NCBI RefSeq assembly: GCF_000003815.2
Contig: NC_049992.1
Coordinates: 15,175,525 to 15,239,524 of the forward strand
Direction of reading: 5' to 3'
Source of the DNA: Branchiostoma floridae
Taxonomy: Eukaryota; Chordata; Leptocardii; Amphioxiformes; Branchiostomatidae
Length of the DNA stretch: 64,000 bases
The first letter of the stretch is position 1, and every line of letters starts with the position of its first letter. Made by a program: the position numbers and the translations under genes. The notes beneath the pieces are model-generated. The model searched no databases. It saw nothing but the letters and a program-made list of their open reading frames with translations, and was not told where the DNA came from. Of the stretch, positions 1 through 11,682 are shown piece after piece.

Positions 1-181
1 ATATTCATACTATCTGTGGAGTATCAGCAGTGGAAGCTCCTATAGGAAAAAAAACAGAAACACATACATTAAAGAAAAGAAATGAAATGAAACTGACATT
101 TACTTTCAAAAATAACATATCAAGCGAACTCTTTAGCAGTTAGTGATCTTACAATATCAATTAAATTTCACAACCAAACAT

Positions 182-3100
182 TTACGACACAATTGTGCTA
201 CTAGATGATGAGTCACCTTCATTCTGTCTTCCGTTTGGTATTTCTGTACTACTTGGGGGCCACTCAAGATGTGGAAGACCTGTGGGCCACTGTCCTGTGG
301 GAAACATTGGTGGTGGTTCTGCAGAATTTTCACCAGCTGCTGTTTCTTCTACAATGCCACAGGTATCCTAAGAAACATGATTATTATCATTATCAATATG
401 ATATTACCAATGTTGATCACTGCAACTGACCAAATTTTCAGCTTGTCTAAATGTAATACTTATCGACTTTTAAAGGATGCAAGTTCCCCAGTACATCTTA
501 GATTAAAAAGGACTTATGATTGTTATCGTTATGATATCATATAATAGCACAGCTTTTGACAAACAGTACTTACAGTGTCTTCAGGTGCCTGGCCTTGACG
601 ATGGTAGGCTACACTGACTCCATCTGTGGAGAGAAAAAGTCTTGTACTCACGGTAGTTCAGAAAAGGGATTCAAAGTATAAATTATCATGTCTGTTGCAC
701 ATTACTTTGACCGTTAGTGGTGGTAGAGAAAAAGAACATTTACTTACCATCCCCTCTTCTTCGTTTCTCAGATTTCCTAAACCTGATGTAGCCACAGTAG
801 GCAGCAACGCCAGAGCCTCCTACTATCAGTAAGAGGCCGACCATTGCAACTGCCACTCCAAGAGAGGTTTTGTTGCCTTTCTTCTTCATGTTTCTGTTTG
901 TACTGGTTCCAGCACTCTCCCTCTCCTTTCCAATTGGACCATACTGAAGAGGATTTGTGGTACTAGGGCTCTGCTGACCGTCATGTTCATCAGGTCCTTG
1001 TGTCACAGGCTTTCCTGGAGTCTCCATTCTGATCACTGATCCTGTACAGATTACAAGGAATCAAAGAGAATGGACAGTAAATTCATTGAAATTCCTGGGA
1101 TTTAAGCAAGACTCAGTCAAGTATATTTTGCTGTTATCAAAACCCAATGCATATCCAATGCCGTCTTAACAGAACAAGTGACGGAAAATCCTTCTTTGCC
1201 CCATGGATGTTAAACGTTAGTCAGGCTACAGACTGAGATGACATTATCCACATCAGTACTGCAAGGACTTTTAGTTGAACTTCATGAAAGCCACAATGCT
1301 GTACCTAGAGTACAGGTCTATACACAAGATCTTCATGCAACAGATTAACAGGGAAAACCTAATAACCTGTCGCATTGTATTAACCAGCTCTCTCCATGGT
1401 GCTGAACATAACATTCATACCATAGTCATAGACGAACACAGTTTGTGGCCTTTCTCAGGTTTGATACTTATTACGAAACCACCTGACTTCAAGAAAGTCA
1501 CGCAAATACTGTAATTCACTTTGTCTTCTCGGTACCAAACTTTCATGGTCTGAGAAAATTTAACTTGTTCTCGGAACTAAATGTTCACTGTCGCGGCAAG
1601 TGCACATAAGAAAATCTGTGAATTATTTGTTATCTGAGTAATGATAAGTTCACGTTACAGTCGTCACCGTGAAAACCGTGAACATAACAGTACATCAGGA
1701 ATTACAGTACCCTGGACATGTAGATAATTCAGTTATGCTACCCTTGAACCTTGCCTGGTATCCAGCCGTAATATAGCTCCCGAGAGGAGAGAAGAGACTC
1801 GGGAGCTATATTACGGCTGGATACCAGGTTCTTGAACCTGGATACGATGATGTTGTAGCTGACCGAACACTACTCTGGAGCTCCGAATCTGTTGACCAAT
1901 CACGAGACTTACATACCATGGAACAATAGAACTCTTATGATGCTCATGACCAGGCTTTTAGCCAGGCATGCGTCAATGCGTCATCTGGACACACTTTTCT
2001 TAGAATAACAAGAAATTTGATGCCCCTGGACGCCCTTACACTGGTTAGAAAATCGTCTGACAGGCATGAAATTCTGATTGACCAGGGATGCTATCATCTG
2101 TGGTCACAGTCTTCTACTGTGACCTCTGGAACACTATTTTTGCCTCTTGGGATACCTAAGAATGCACATTTTTTAACTTAAAATCATCAAAAACTCTGCA
2201 CCATGGAAGGTGGATGCCCCCAGACCACCCCTACAATAGTCACTTACCGCGACTCACCAATAAGTTTGGACTCCCTATTATAAAATTCTAGCTAAAAGCC
2301 TGCTCATGACGCCATAGTCTAACAGGTGAAACCTACCTGGTGTGGGATGAGTGACACTACCAACTGTTGGTGGTACCTGGGGGGCCGTACCACTTGAGGC
2401 TATGGGGGGTGCATATTCACACACCGCATCATGTTCTGTTGTGCCAGGAATCATCTCCTTCAGTCTCTGACTTGCACAGCTAAAGATTTGTAAAAATACA
2501 TGAGAATAAATGTAGAAACTGTTGAGTCTTGTATACTACTCCATATGTCATACACAAGCAAAGCCACAAAACCATAATCCTCAACTAGTGACATTATGTA
2601 TGTAGACTATGCTACAATTATCAATAACAAGAATTCTGCTACAACCACCTGTATGAATAACGTATGCTGATAAGACACTTAGTTAAAGCTGATTTATGAA
2701 TCTTTGCACCACCTGATAACCGTCTGTGTCCAAAGAAAAGAAAGTTTGGCTCAACATTCTGCACAGTAAATCCTAACCAAAGTAAATCCTAACAAGGACA
2801 CATTCCACTTACTCTGTCCAGACTTGACATGTGTGATTTCCTCCTTGTGAGAACATGCCCATTGCACATGGGGCACAGCTTGTGTCAGACCTTCTTGTTC
2901 CTGATTTGATGATAATAATAGAAAGAGAGACCACTGTAAGTAACACAATATTCATCTCAAAAGTTCACACTTAAGGTCTTCTCTATACTGATTCAGATAC
3001 AGTAAGTTTGCTTACATCATGGTGGTTGGCAATAGGGCTGGGTATCGGTACAGCATACCGGTACAAAACCGCTTTTTTTTTTTTTTTTATTGGACCGGTC

Positions 3101-5408
3101 CAGAAAAACCGGACCGGAAAAAATTAGGTGGACCGGATGTTGGACCTATTAGAAAATTAACAGATTACTTGATCAGGCATTCACACGTTTTGGTACTTAC
3201 AGGTGGAAGAAAATAACACTCCACCAAACAGATTTCTTTGCAGTGAAATGGACCATTGTCATGAGTCATACAGAATCAGGTTCAGGTTTAGGTCCGGACC
3301 TGGACCTGATCCTCTGGACCTGAACCGGACCTGAATTTTCTGTACCGGTACCCACCCCTAGTTGGTACATATTAAAACACACCTTCCTTGAGCACCCCCT
3401 CTCCAGGCTGACACTGCTGGTGTCTGTAGCACATGTCTGCGTCCCGGCCGGGCACCTGGGGTGGTTCCAAGAAGAAGCCTTTCATACAGCGACATCTCCT
3501 GTTCTGGTTGGGCAGGCACGTCCTCCTCTCCTCCATGCCATGGTCCTCTGAGCACCGCTCACACAGAAGGCACCTGTCCAGGTAGTTGGAGAACTCTGTG
3601 TATGTTCCTGGTGGGCATGGCAGGCAGTGGGCAAGACTGTCCTCCACATCACAGTCAATGTGCCTGTAGTAACCTGAGGCAATTATATATGACATCGATT
3701 TAGTAACAGCATTTCTAGACTCCTGTTCTTAAAGTTCTTATGCAAGGCATTAAAAGCTTCACATATATCAAACATTTTTTTTGCTGCACCCTAACCGTAG
3801 CTAAAAGATAATTTAGTATCACATATATAATGAACATCAAACCTTTGTCAATGTAAGATAAGCATTAAAATATATCCTGATTTGCTTCCAGACAATTCTT
3901 GTGGAAAGTCTATTCCATCAAAATGATCAATAAATGCAGAATCTGAATATGAAATAGGACTCCAAGACAAGATCTACTGCCTTGATAAAGAGACAGAGTG
4001 CCACGTCTCGAAAGCTTGACCCACTGTAGTTGTGTGTTTTTGTCTAAAATTTTGTCATGATTAAGAAAAGGAAATATATTATCAAATATAATCATCATCA
4101 TCATCATCATACAATCTGAGAAAAATGACTCCATGAAGGTGCATTTTACTACCTCTTGGACACTTTGCACAGCAGCGGTTGTCAACTGGGAAATGTTGGC
4201 TATCACATTCCACTGATGAAGCTAATCCCTGAAATGTCAAATGAAGTGCACCTGATAAGAATCTGAACATTATTGTCCTATGAATGGCAATAAACATTTA
4301 ACATTATACTTCATTCTTACCACAATTGTTGACTTGAAAAAAGTCAACAGGTAACAAGTAACAATGTATTAAGCATCAGAAACATTAAATTTATCATTCA
4401 GAATAAGATAAATACCGTTCATATCCTGGCATGCATAGGTGTAAAGAGAAAACAGAAAGTTAGTTGGGGGGATCTTACAACATTGTGAGTAGGTAAGCAG
4501 GGTTCTAGCTAGAATCTAATATTCTGATGTAATGGTGTACTGTATACACTGGTAAGGTAGTGAAGTGACCAATCGTGGGGGAAGGGTGTAGAGGGCCCCC
4601 TGTTAGCCTCAAATTCAACAGCAAGGTAATTTTGAAAATGTAGGGAAAAAGGTTGGCAATAATATCAGACACCCATGACACCCCACTTAATTCTAATAAT
4701 TTTTTTTTATAATCACAAGTAATTTGAAAGATTTTTTGCCTTAATTGGTCATATCAACATTTTTCACAGTTGATCACAAATAAATACTTGTCAACTGTGC
4801 ATAGTTGAAAATTACCATGGTGGTGGCAAATTATACTTTATAGTGTGGTAGACCATTACGCTAAAATGTACTAACTAGAACTCTGACCGTCAGTTAATAT
4901 TTCACGTGCTTATAGACAGTCTAGTATTATGTTACAATACATGTAGATTAAAGAGATGATTATTTCTCAATCTAGTGACACTGATCAAAACAGCAGAACT
5001 GGCCTGAATAGCTTTGATTTACTTTCTGTCTGAACATGTATTAAACATGTTTGTACATGCAGTACATTCTCCAGTAGAACAGCAGATGGTGTTTCCCATG
5101 GCCGTATACTGTAATGTTTACACTTCAAATGAACAGATTGGAGCAGTCAGACCATGGTTCAAGGTGACTACAGGTAGCCAAACAAACATGTACGCAATGT
5201 ACATAGAAATTCCATCACATCAAATCACATAGAACGGCAGCACTGTAATTTCAGTTCCACTGGTTGATCAAGTGCATCATGAAACATGTCATAACAAGTT
5301 TTCATGTCAGTGTACTACAGACTACACACACGTACAGGTATAACGTTTACTTACCTGGTGGCTGACCAAAATCATCAAGGTGAAAATTGGCCATCTCGAC
5401 AGCTCCAT
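182..5408 (-). CDS. TNF receptor superfamily member, type I membrane protein, 8 exons
   Basis: Exons on the minus strand, in transcript order: 5408-5355, 4228-4153, 3673-3383, 2900-2813, 2479-2337, 1041-748, 623-574, 367-182. All junctions are GT/AG and in phase, giving 393 residues. Exon 1 starts at MELSRWPIFTLMILVSHQ, a signal peptide that ends in exon 2 near GLA-SS. Residues about 25-200 are cysteine-rich repeats with typical TNFR spacing (CCAKCPRGYY, CLPCPPGTY, SDTSCAPCAMGMFS, DCASQRLKEM). Residues about 277-300 are a hydrophobic helix (GVAVAMVGLLLIVGGSGVAA) followed by a basic stop-transfer stretch. The roughly 93-residue tail is rich in Pro, Glu and Ser. I see no death domain and no convincing TRAF-binding motif, so signalling type is open. 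TNFR proteins bind TNF-type ligands at the cell surface; the ligand and the orthologous subfamily cannot be assigned from sequence alone. A non-coding upstream exon near 6262 is possible. Confidence 0.88.
1509..1690. mobile_element. TA-flanked MITE, ctgtaattcac family, copy 1
   Basis: A 182-bp block that begins ctgtaattcactttg and ends ccgtgaacataacag, flanked by TA on both sides. It is nearly identical over its whole length to 62724-62904, 61 kb away. TA target duplication and short inverted ends suggest a Tc1/mariner-type non-autonomous element. It lies in intron 5 of the TNF-receptor gene. Confidence 0.65.
1752..1830. mobile_element. 79-bp perfect foldback element with 9-bp flanking repeat
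   Basis: Arms 1754-1784 and 1798-1828 are perfect 31-nt inverted repeats (starting cctggtatccagccgtaata) around a 13-nt loop (aggagagaagaga). The 9-mer cttgaacct flanks the structure directly at 1743-1751 and 1831-1839, which looks like a target-site duplication of the size made by Mutator-type transposases. On the RNA level it would form a long perfect hairpin inside the TNFR transcript. Confidence 0.6.
1951..2302. mobile_element. hAT-type MITE with exact 8-bp target duplication
   Basis: A 352-bp element with 12-bp perfect terminal inverted repeats (CAGGCTTTTAGC ... GCTAAAAGCCTG) and the identical octamer ctcatgac on each side (1943-1950 and 2303-2310). Octamer duplication plus CAGG-type ends fits the hAT superfamily. 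No transposase is encoded. It sits in TNFR intron 5, 34 bp past the donor of exon 5. Confidence 0.8.
3033..3360. mobile_element. hAT-like MITE, taggggtgggtaccggtac family, copy 1
   Basis: A 328-bp element with inverted ends (tagggctgggtatcggtac ... gtaccggtacccaccccta). The interior is built from variants of 'ggaccggacctgaacc'. Flanks gttggcaa / gttggtac match at 6 of 8 positions, compatible with a decayed 8-bp duplication. A longer copy is at 32281-32729 and fragments are at 47968-48100 and 56860-56950. It lies in TNFR intron 3, ending 22 bp from exon 3. Confidence 0.7.
4498..4885. mobile_element. Inverted-repeat element, cagggttctagc family
   Basis: The ends are cagggttctagctagaa and, inverted, ctaactagaactctg. 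The same terminal motif (cagggttctagccagc / gctggctagaacactg) bounds 62605-63119 in USP5. No convincing target duplication remains here. It lies in the first intron of the TNFR gene and encodes nothing recognisable. Confidence 0.45.
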
Positions 5409-5879
5409 GCCATCCAAGAAAGGCACAAAATTTAAATGGCTGGCTGAATTTTCAGTGCGTCACTCAAGCCAGCAAGGAGAGCTGAAAGTTGGGGGTTACC
5501 ACCGGAAGTCATGTGAGTCACACATGACTTAGGGGGTTACCTGAGAACCTTGCCTTTTGTCATGTTAACTATGTGCTGGAACTTGGCCAAGTTTTTGATC
5601 ACTGTAATGTGGCCAGGTTAAAGGTAAATTGTTATATGAGGGCATTAAGGCTGGTAAATAAATGCAAGGAGATTAAAAAAGACCTCCCTGATAAATATTT
5701 ATTTTAGATTCAACAAAGTCTTCTTCATTACACAACCTTCTTTTAATTATTCCGTAAATGTTTCTAGGTAATAATTTGTTGAATTGAGACCTGAAAATGA
5801 AACGTCCGTTATACCACTGTGGCGACAATGAATGGAGGGCGTGTTTACTTACTTTTATATTAATATCTTAAGTGTCATC

Positions 5880-5952
5880 CAGGGACACTAGATATTGATA
5901 TGATATGATATTATTAGGGACACTAGACATTGATATGATATGATAATATTCA
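5880..5952. repeat. Short direct repeat of gggacactagatattgatatgatatga
   Basis: Two adjacent copies of a roughly 30-bp unit (gggacactaga.attgatatg then atatgata) upstream of the TNFR start codon, separated by ttatta. A local duplication; no gene seen around it. The stretch 5409-6261 otherwise holds only a short palindrome at 5508-5532 (aagtcatgtg...cacatgactt). Confidence 0.5.
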
Positions 5953-6261
5953 TTAAATAAATAAATACGTCATGATGTTGTCAGCCATTAATTCGCCACC
6001 GATAGTTTGTGATCACCTTATTCAGGTTATTGCACAGCGTTATTCACTAACGTTAGTACAAAAGAGTTCATCTAGTATCCTATTGCTATTGTAACATTTA
6101 CCAAAGAAGATTAGCCCTTGCGTGTCAACAGCGCCACTCGGCGGAATATATAGTAATGACATGATTGAAAGATTCTCGTTGCTGTCGTAACTACGTGACA
6201 AAGGCGCCGACTAACGGAACAGATATGAAGTGCAATAGAAATTGGTTGTGTTGATCCTTAC

Positions 6262-6544
6262 CTGGCAGCTGGTGTCCAATCTATCAGGCCGGATTTTTCG
6301 GCGCTGTAAAGTGAACGTGAAAGCTCTCCGCCGCCCGGACCATCTATGGTAGGTTTGTGCTGTAGTAAACTCTGTAGTGGGTTTCTGCAGGGCTTGATAA
6401 CTCCAAAATTCGCAATACTAGTGCTACCAAGACAAGCATAGTTAACCGGCTGCCCGAAGAGCTCGGAGACGACAACTGCACTACACAGTGTTCCTCCGCA
6501 AACTCGCGGTGCTGACAATAGTGCGAAAAAGATCTTGGACACTT
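6262..6544 (-). other. Possible 5'UTR exon of the TNF-receptor gene
   Basis: A good splice donor on the minus strand (GCCAG|gtaagg, exon edge 6262) lies 0.85 kb upstream of the TNFR start codon. A possible acceptor (actttcag, near 5482) lies just upstream of coding exon 1. An ATG-initiated frame of 94 codons runs into this donor, but it leaves two bases. If spliced to the 5482 acceptor it meets a stop within a few codons, so it would be an upstream ORF and not an extended N-terminus. The transcription start is not visible. The exon is inferred from splice signals only. Confidence 0.3.
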
Positions 6545-8140
6545 AGACAGAAAAGTATCATAAATAGCTGAAGAAAATGCAGGCTTTCATGTCATATGAA
6601 TTTGGATGTGAAGTATTCCCTGTTGTCCGACGGTCGTGGAAATTTCTAGGGAGTATTGCGGCTGCCTGTTGAGGTGATTTGACCGAATCTTTGTATACCT
6701 CCGCCATTTAAAAAAGGCGGGAAACGCAAGTAAAACCATGAATTTTCAAGCTCAACACACTACTAATTGGGAAAAAGCCTTATACTTTCAGATAACACCA
6801 ATCAACTTTTCCCGTTGTGACTTGAGGATAGTTTTACCCTCCGCTTGGGGGCACTGTCAAATGCACACGCCATCTTACGAACACTGCATTCTGAATTTCT
6901 TCCGCTGGGCGTCGCTAATAGACCGTTGCATGAACGTAACCCAATCCTACAATATTGGGTTAATTGCATTGTCATAATTTTCCATCATTTTGAGGTTTAC
7001 ATACAAGCACGACTTAAGAAAAATACTCTCTGATGCGATATATAACATTCCTAACTTTTATTCCTGTCCAACAAAGAAAGCAAGACGAATTCGAATGACC
7101 AAAAGAAGACTAAGTCAGGCAACGATTCAAACGATACTCAGACACGTTAATAACGTTACAGTCACAAAACGATGACAATGTAACGTTGCAAGAAACAAAG
7201 ATGAGCTAATACAGTCATAAAACAATGACTGGGCGCGTGTTTCAATAACATACTTGTCACGAGCGTCTCCTAGCGAAACTAATCCGACACGCAGGGCGAT
7301 GTCCCTTGCTTCAGCTTTCCGAGCCCACTGGGCTGCTTCAAAGCTTCAACTTTGTAAATGAAATAACAATGTCGCACTATTTATCATACGCACATCTGGA
7401 TTATATTTTTGGACAAGAACACTTAACGATGGAATTGACGGATCGTCAATTTGGCATGTAGATACCCTAAGTAATGACTTACATAACAAGATACTAATTA
7501 TACAAATCAACACCCAATATTTTTTTTCTAGTTTGCTCTGGCGATTGAAGCAAATAATGTGATGCCGTAAGGTATTTTCGAACCTTCCTAATCAATATAT
7601 AAAAAAATATTGATTAATTATTTGATACATCTAAAATAATGAAGAGGTATAACAGTAACGTGGACTTTTACAGGAGTTTTCACACTCTATCCTCAGTGGA
7701 ATTGAAACGGTCTTTTATGCAAGTTATTTGTTACTATCTGATGAATACGAATTATTCGTAGACATCCTTTAGACTTAAGAGACTTTTGAGTTGCTCTCTG
7801 GGTGATAAAAATTATCATAGTGTAAAATGTACAACCTCACTATGAAGAGAATTGGTCCAGCACTTATCTAGATTAAGTAGTTCTCACACAAATGGCCACC
7901 ATCCACTGCTTTCTGCTTCAAACTGTTGAAACCTGTTGAAGAAGTTTCCAATTAGCTGGCACGTATATTCGCCCACAGAAACAAAGTGGAGCTTAAAAGT
8001 GCCGTATAGTGGAGAGAAGAATACCTTTCAGCGTCATCCCATTGTAAGTGTGGTCACTCTTAACCTATAAACATGCCACGTATACTAGTATTACATGCAA
8101 AGACAGGAGTGTGCTGCAACTTTCGAGAGAGTTGTCATTA
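6545..8140. other. Intergenic, no gene recognised
   Basis: Open frames here are short (60-80 codons), lack recognisable motifs and are not bounded by convincing splice sites. The stretch 7575-7620 has a small AT palindrome (taatcaatat ... atattgatta). Nothing else stands out. Confidence 0.5.
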
Positions 8141-8591
8141 AAGGTCCCTTCACACGAGAGAAAGAATGAGCCGGAATGCCGTCAGAATGAAAACTCTTTT
8201 CCATTCTTGGGAGTTCGTTGTGTATTCTAGATATTTACAGATGCCCGTTCTTTTGGCTGGCCGAAAGTTTTTGACATGCTAAAAACTTTCGAGGTGCATT
8301 TGAAGTGGAGAGATATCGAACGGCATTCAAAGTGTATTCTAAGTGTATTTTAAGTATTCTAACTGCAGTATGACCACATTCTACGGCTTTCCAACAGTAT
8401 TCGAAACATTTTTATCTAATTCGATGGAGAACCAAAACGGCAAGTCACTTCGAATCCTGCCAGAATGTGGCCGAAAGAATATCTGGAATGCAGTGAGAAT
8501 TTCTAGAATATACACTACGAATTCCCAGGAATATAAAAGAATTTTCATTCTGACGACATTTTGGCTCATTCCTTCTCGTATGAAGGGAATA
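8141..8591. mobile_element. MITE with about 90-bp imperfect inverted repeats
   Basis: The left arm begins ggtcccttcacacgagag and continues gaatgagccggaatgccgtc. The right arm is its inverted counterpart (ctgacgacattttggctcat, ending tcgtatgaaggga). The arms are roughly 80-85% alike over about 90 bp. The 83-codon plus-strand and 62-codon minus-strand frames inside are by-products of the repeat. No transposase and no clear target duplication. Confidence 0.55.
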
Positions 8592-9267
8592 TAACGTTAT
8601 AAGGTCCATTTGGAATTCCTACCCGAATGGCCCCGAATGTGGCATGAATTTTGCAAATACTCCATTCAGGTTGGTTCTGCTTGATTCCTGCTGATTCGGT
8701 TTCAGTGTGAAGGCCGTATAATATAGGACCATTTCAATTTGTGAATATGTTTATTCCTTACAATGGATACATTATGTGCGATTCTGCTAAGAGCGTAAAT
8801 TGCACCTCTCCAACCATCGCCAATTACTATGTGTTTCAACCACTTAGTTTTCTGATTGCTACTCAGGGATTGAGTGCTCACGCGGCACGAGGCATGCACG
8901 AAAAATCAAGCTTACTGGGTACCGACTGATCCAGTATTTTCCAGCTGACTTCGTGCCACAGATGTCGACGTGTATACCCACGCGTCTTGCACTTACATAA
9001 GTTTTTTGTCTTTATGCTTACATAAGCTAGTAATTATATAATCATATTTGACCCATATAGAGAGTCGGATGTATTTAACACCCGGCCACATGAGTGACGC
9101 TCAAGCAACCACCCTGTAACTGATATCTCGATGAGCAGAAAGCCGAAATACAGGTAAGCTTTTTTATGATATTTTTTGTAGCTTAGAACAACCATGACCT
9201 ACCGATACCTTGGTTGAGTATCTTAATCTATAAGCCGGTACAATGGCCCTTCGACGTAACGCGGCAG

Positions 9268-9700
9268 CTTCTGTATGTGTATCTTACATAGCAAGTATAA
9301 CTACATTTAGAAGTAACACACCAGCTTCTGTGTCTGTATCTATATAGCCAGTATAACTACCATTCGGCGTTACACACCAGCTTCTGTATCTGTATCTATA
9401 TAACCAGTATTTAACTACATTTCGGAGTAACACACCAGCCTCTATACTTGTATCTATATAGCCAGTATAACTAGCCTTAGACGTAACACACCAGCTTCTG
9501 TATCTGTATCTATATAACCAGTATTTAACTACATTTCGGAGTAACACACCAGCCTCTATACTTGTATCTATATAGCCAGTATAACTAGCCTCAGACGTAA
9601 CACACAAGCTTCTGTACCTGTATCTATGTAACCAGTAACTCATTTAGGAGTAACACACCAGCTTCTGTATCTGTATAACCAGTATAACTACACTTTGGCG
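9268..9700. repeat. Minisatellite, 56-58-bp units arranged as dimers
   Basis: About eight tandem units of the type 'aacacaccagcttctgtatc' followed by 'tgtatctatataaccagtat' and a variable tail. Two unit subtypes alternate, giving a 114-bp higher-order dimer that is repeated nearly exactly (starting near 9372 and 9486). The 119-codon minus-strand frame across it (YRYRS repeats) is a repeat artefact. No flanking gene signals. Confidence 0.8.
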
Positions 9701-10323
9701 GCAGCAGCTGGTGATCTTACACTGAACGACCTGTCCCACCTAACCTTTGCACATCTCACTGAAGGCGCTCTTTAAAACCAATCTAATGGTAATGCACCTA
9801 CAGTACTTGATAGTAATGAGTTACTCTCTAAGATAGCTCTGGAAAAAGGAATTTTTGAACACCTCCATTCTGGGCTCAACTCTGGTGCCTGAAGTCATTT
9901 GGCTTAGTGTGGGCATAGTCTTCTGCTTACTCTTTTGACTTCGAGTGGCATGAATTGTATAGATCTGGTCTTATTTTTGCCGACTTTGTCGTAGTTGTTC
10001 GTACAGAATCTGACAGCTCGGATCTGTACCCCTTTCAGTTCATCCTTGGTCTTTCTGACAAGTATAGAGGTATCAAGTATACACTATAGGTTGTACATAC
10101 AAGTAGGCTGATATTTGCAGTCGTTATTACCACATGGGGAGGTTCTCTTTGGCTGGGAAGCCGTAAGAAGTGACAAGCGTGGGAGGGAGTCTTAACCTTT
10201 TGTTGTTGACTGAAGACTTACTCTCTGATTCTGTCCCTTTCTTTCTCAGTGGCTTTCAGACGCACGTCGTGAGAAAGACATTCAGTGAACATCCGTGCTG
10301 GTAGTGGTGAACCTTTTCTGAGC

Positions 10324-10440
10324 ATCTGGGGAAGAAGAGGCTGGACTACCCTTACTACCCAGGCCTTCGCCAATATCCACCCCAGACACCTACAAACAAG
10401 GGCGCTGTCTATTACGTAAACCAACAAGATGTCAACGTTG
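10324..10440 (+). CDS. Candidate orphan coding exon, unassigned
   Basis: A frame reading HLGKKRLDYPYYPGLRQYPP and on to VYYVNQQDVNVVQ runs straight into a good donor (GTACAG|gtaggt, edge 10440). A moderate acceptor (ccttttctgag) precedes it. The composition (Tyr/Pro/Gln-rich) looks more protein-like than the surrounding frames. I could not find partner exons in phase nearby and do not recognise the family. Alternatively the ATG at 10426 could start a short first exon (MSTLY) ending at the same donor. Treat as speculative. Confidence 0.2.
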
Positions 10441-11529
10441 TACAGGTAGGTTCAACTGTATTTTTTTTGTTTCTCCTGTCGATTGGACAGATGAGGAGGC
10501 AGACAGGCTATTTGTCTGACCTGCACATGACTTTTTATGGTGAAGGAGGGGTGTGCAATTCCTTCTCCATCCTCTCGTCTACTGGAGCACTAAGTCTAGA
10601 GATCTCACAGGGGCAACTCGGTTCAACTGTATAGATGTGTATAAAAGGGTCGTTTTACAACTACACAACAACCTGTTGATTTACTGCGATGTGCTGTCAT
10701 CGGATAGTTCGTAGCCAGCTCAGGAACGACCAACCTGGGCTATGGCCAAAGTGAAGGGGTCTAGAAATAGATTAAGATGAATCGGTCATTTACACTGCAC
10801 TGAAGCATAAATATCAAAGTGCTTATTATAATTGTGATCATGGAATACAATATTGTCTTATCATCTCCGACAAAAACAGTATCATCCAATGAACATTCAA
10901 ATAGAATTGAATTTCTATAATTGAATAAAAACGGAGATTTGAGAGGCATCCATCACTCTTCTTCAGCGCCACTAGGACGAAGTGTCAGAAACAATCCAAT
11001 ACAAGTACGCCTAACTATAAAAATCGTTCGGTTGGATAAACTGTCAAATGTACATAAACCTGAGAAACACCTTTCTGATGTTATCGAATATTTAACCAGG
11101 AAAAAATCTCACTTCCAACTGTTGATTCTGCCACCAGGATATACACCATTATTGCAGACCTCTAGATTGTTGGTTATACTCCTAGATTGCTGTGTGCCAT
11201 CATCCAACTATTTTTAACGGGTCCCGCTGCGTACGTGTCGGTTGACATTTTGAGCTGTTGCTACAAAAGACAAATGTAAACAGACGCGTCAGCTTACCAA
11301 CTGTTCCAATCCCCAACATTAATTGGATCCAACCATTTGTGAGTTGCGTGTGTACCCACTTAACGGCAACAATTCACAAGAGGAAGGTACCGCTTAACTC
11401 CACCGCTCCTGCCGCATGATTATATTTCCTACCTTTCATCTCTGCGGTAGAGGGGGAAATTTGTGTACCTAAGTATCTTAGCATAGGGAATGCTTTTAAT
11501 TCGCACCAGCTGTTCATGTGTGGTGTTTA

Positions 11530-11682
11530 AAGACTGTTTACAACTACAGGCACCTTTGATTCTCTCATCAACGTCTTTTTACGTCCGACCCACGATCTGT
11601 TCATCGCCGATGTCACGACAGTGGCAAACAATGACAGCTTGTCCATTACAGTGGTGCATGTTGTCTTCCCTGTATCACACTA
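11530..11682 (+). pseudogene. Possible remnant of an extracellular beta-sandwich exon
   Basis: After a stop and an AG, one plus-strand frame reads RLFTTTGTFDSLINVFLRPT, then FIADVTTVANNDSLSITVVH, and ends at a stop near 11682. The T-x-T-G-T-F / D-S-L-x-I-T-V-V pattern resembles repeats of PKD/REJ type in polycystin-like proteins. No donor follows before the stop, so it would be a dead fragment. Resemblance is by eye and could be chance. Confidence 0.15.

Noticed and set aside
203-349. Alternative TNFR last exon starting at the tgtag acceptor near 349
   Set aside because: Phase would force a different, less plausible tail. The acceptor tgtttcttag at 368 keeps phase and gives a Ser/Pro/Glu-rich tail ending at 182.
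6258-6542. 94-codon frame as an alternative TNFR N-terminus
   Set aside because: Its donor phase does not match TNFR exon 2, and it stops soon if spliced to the acceptor near 5482.
9284-9643. 119-codon YRYRS-repeat frame
   Set aside because: Minisatellite artefact.
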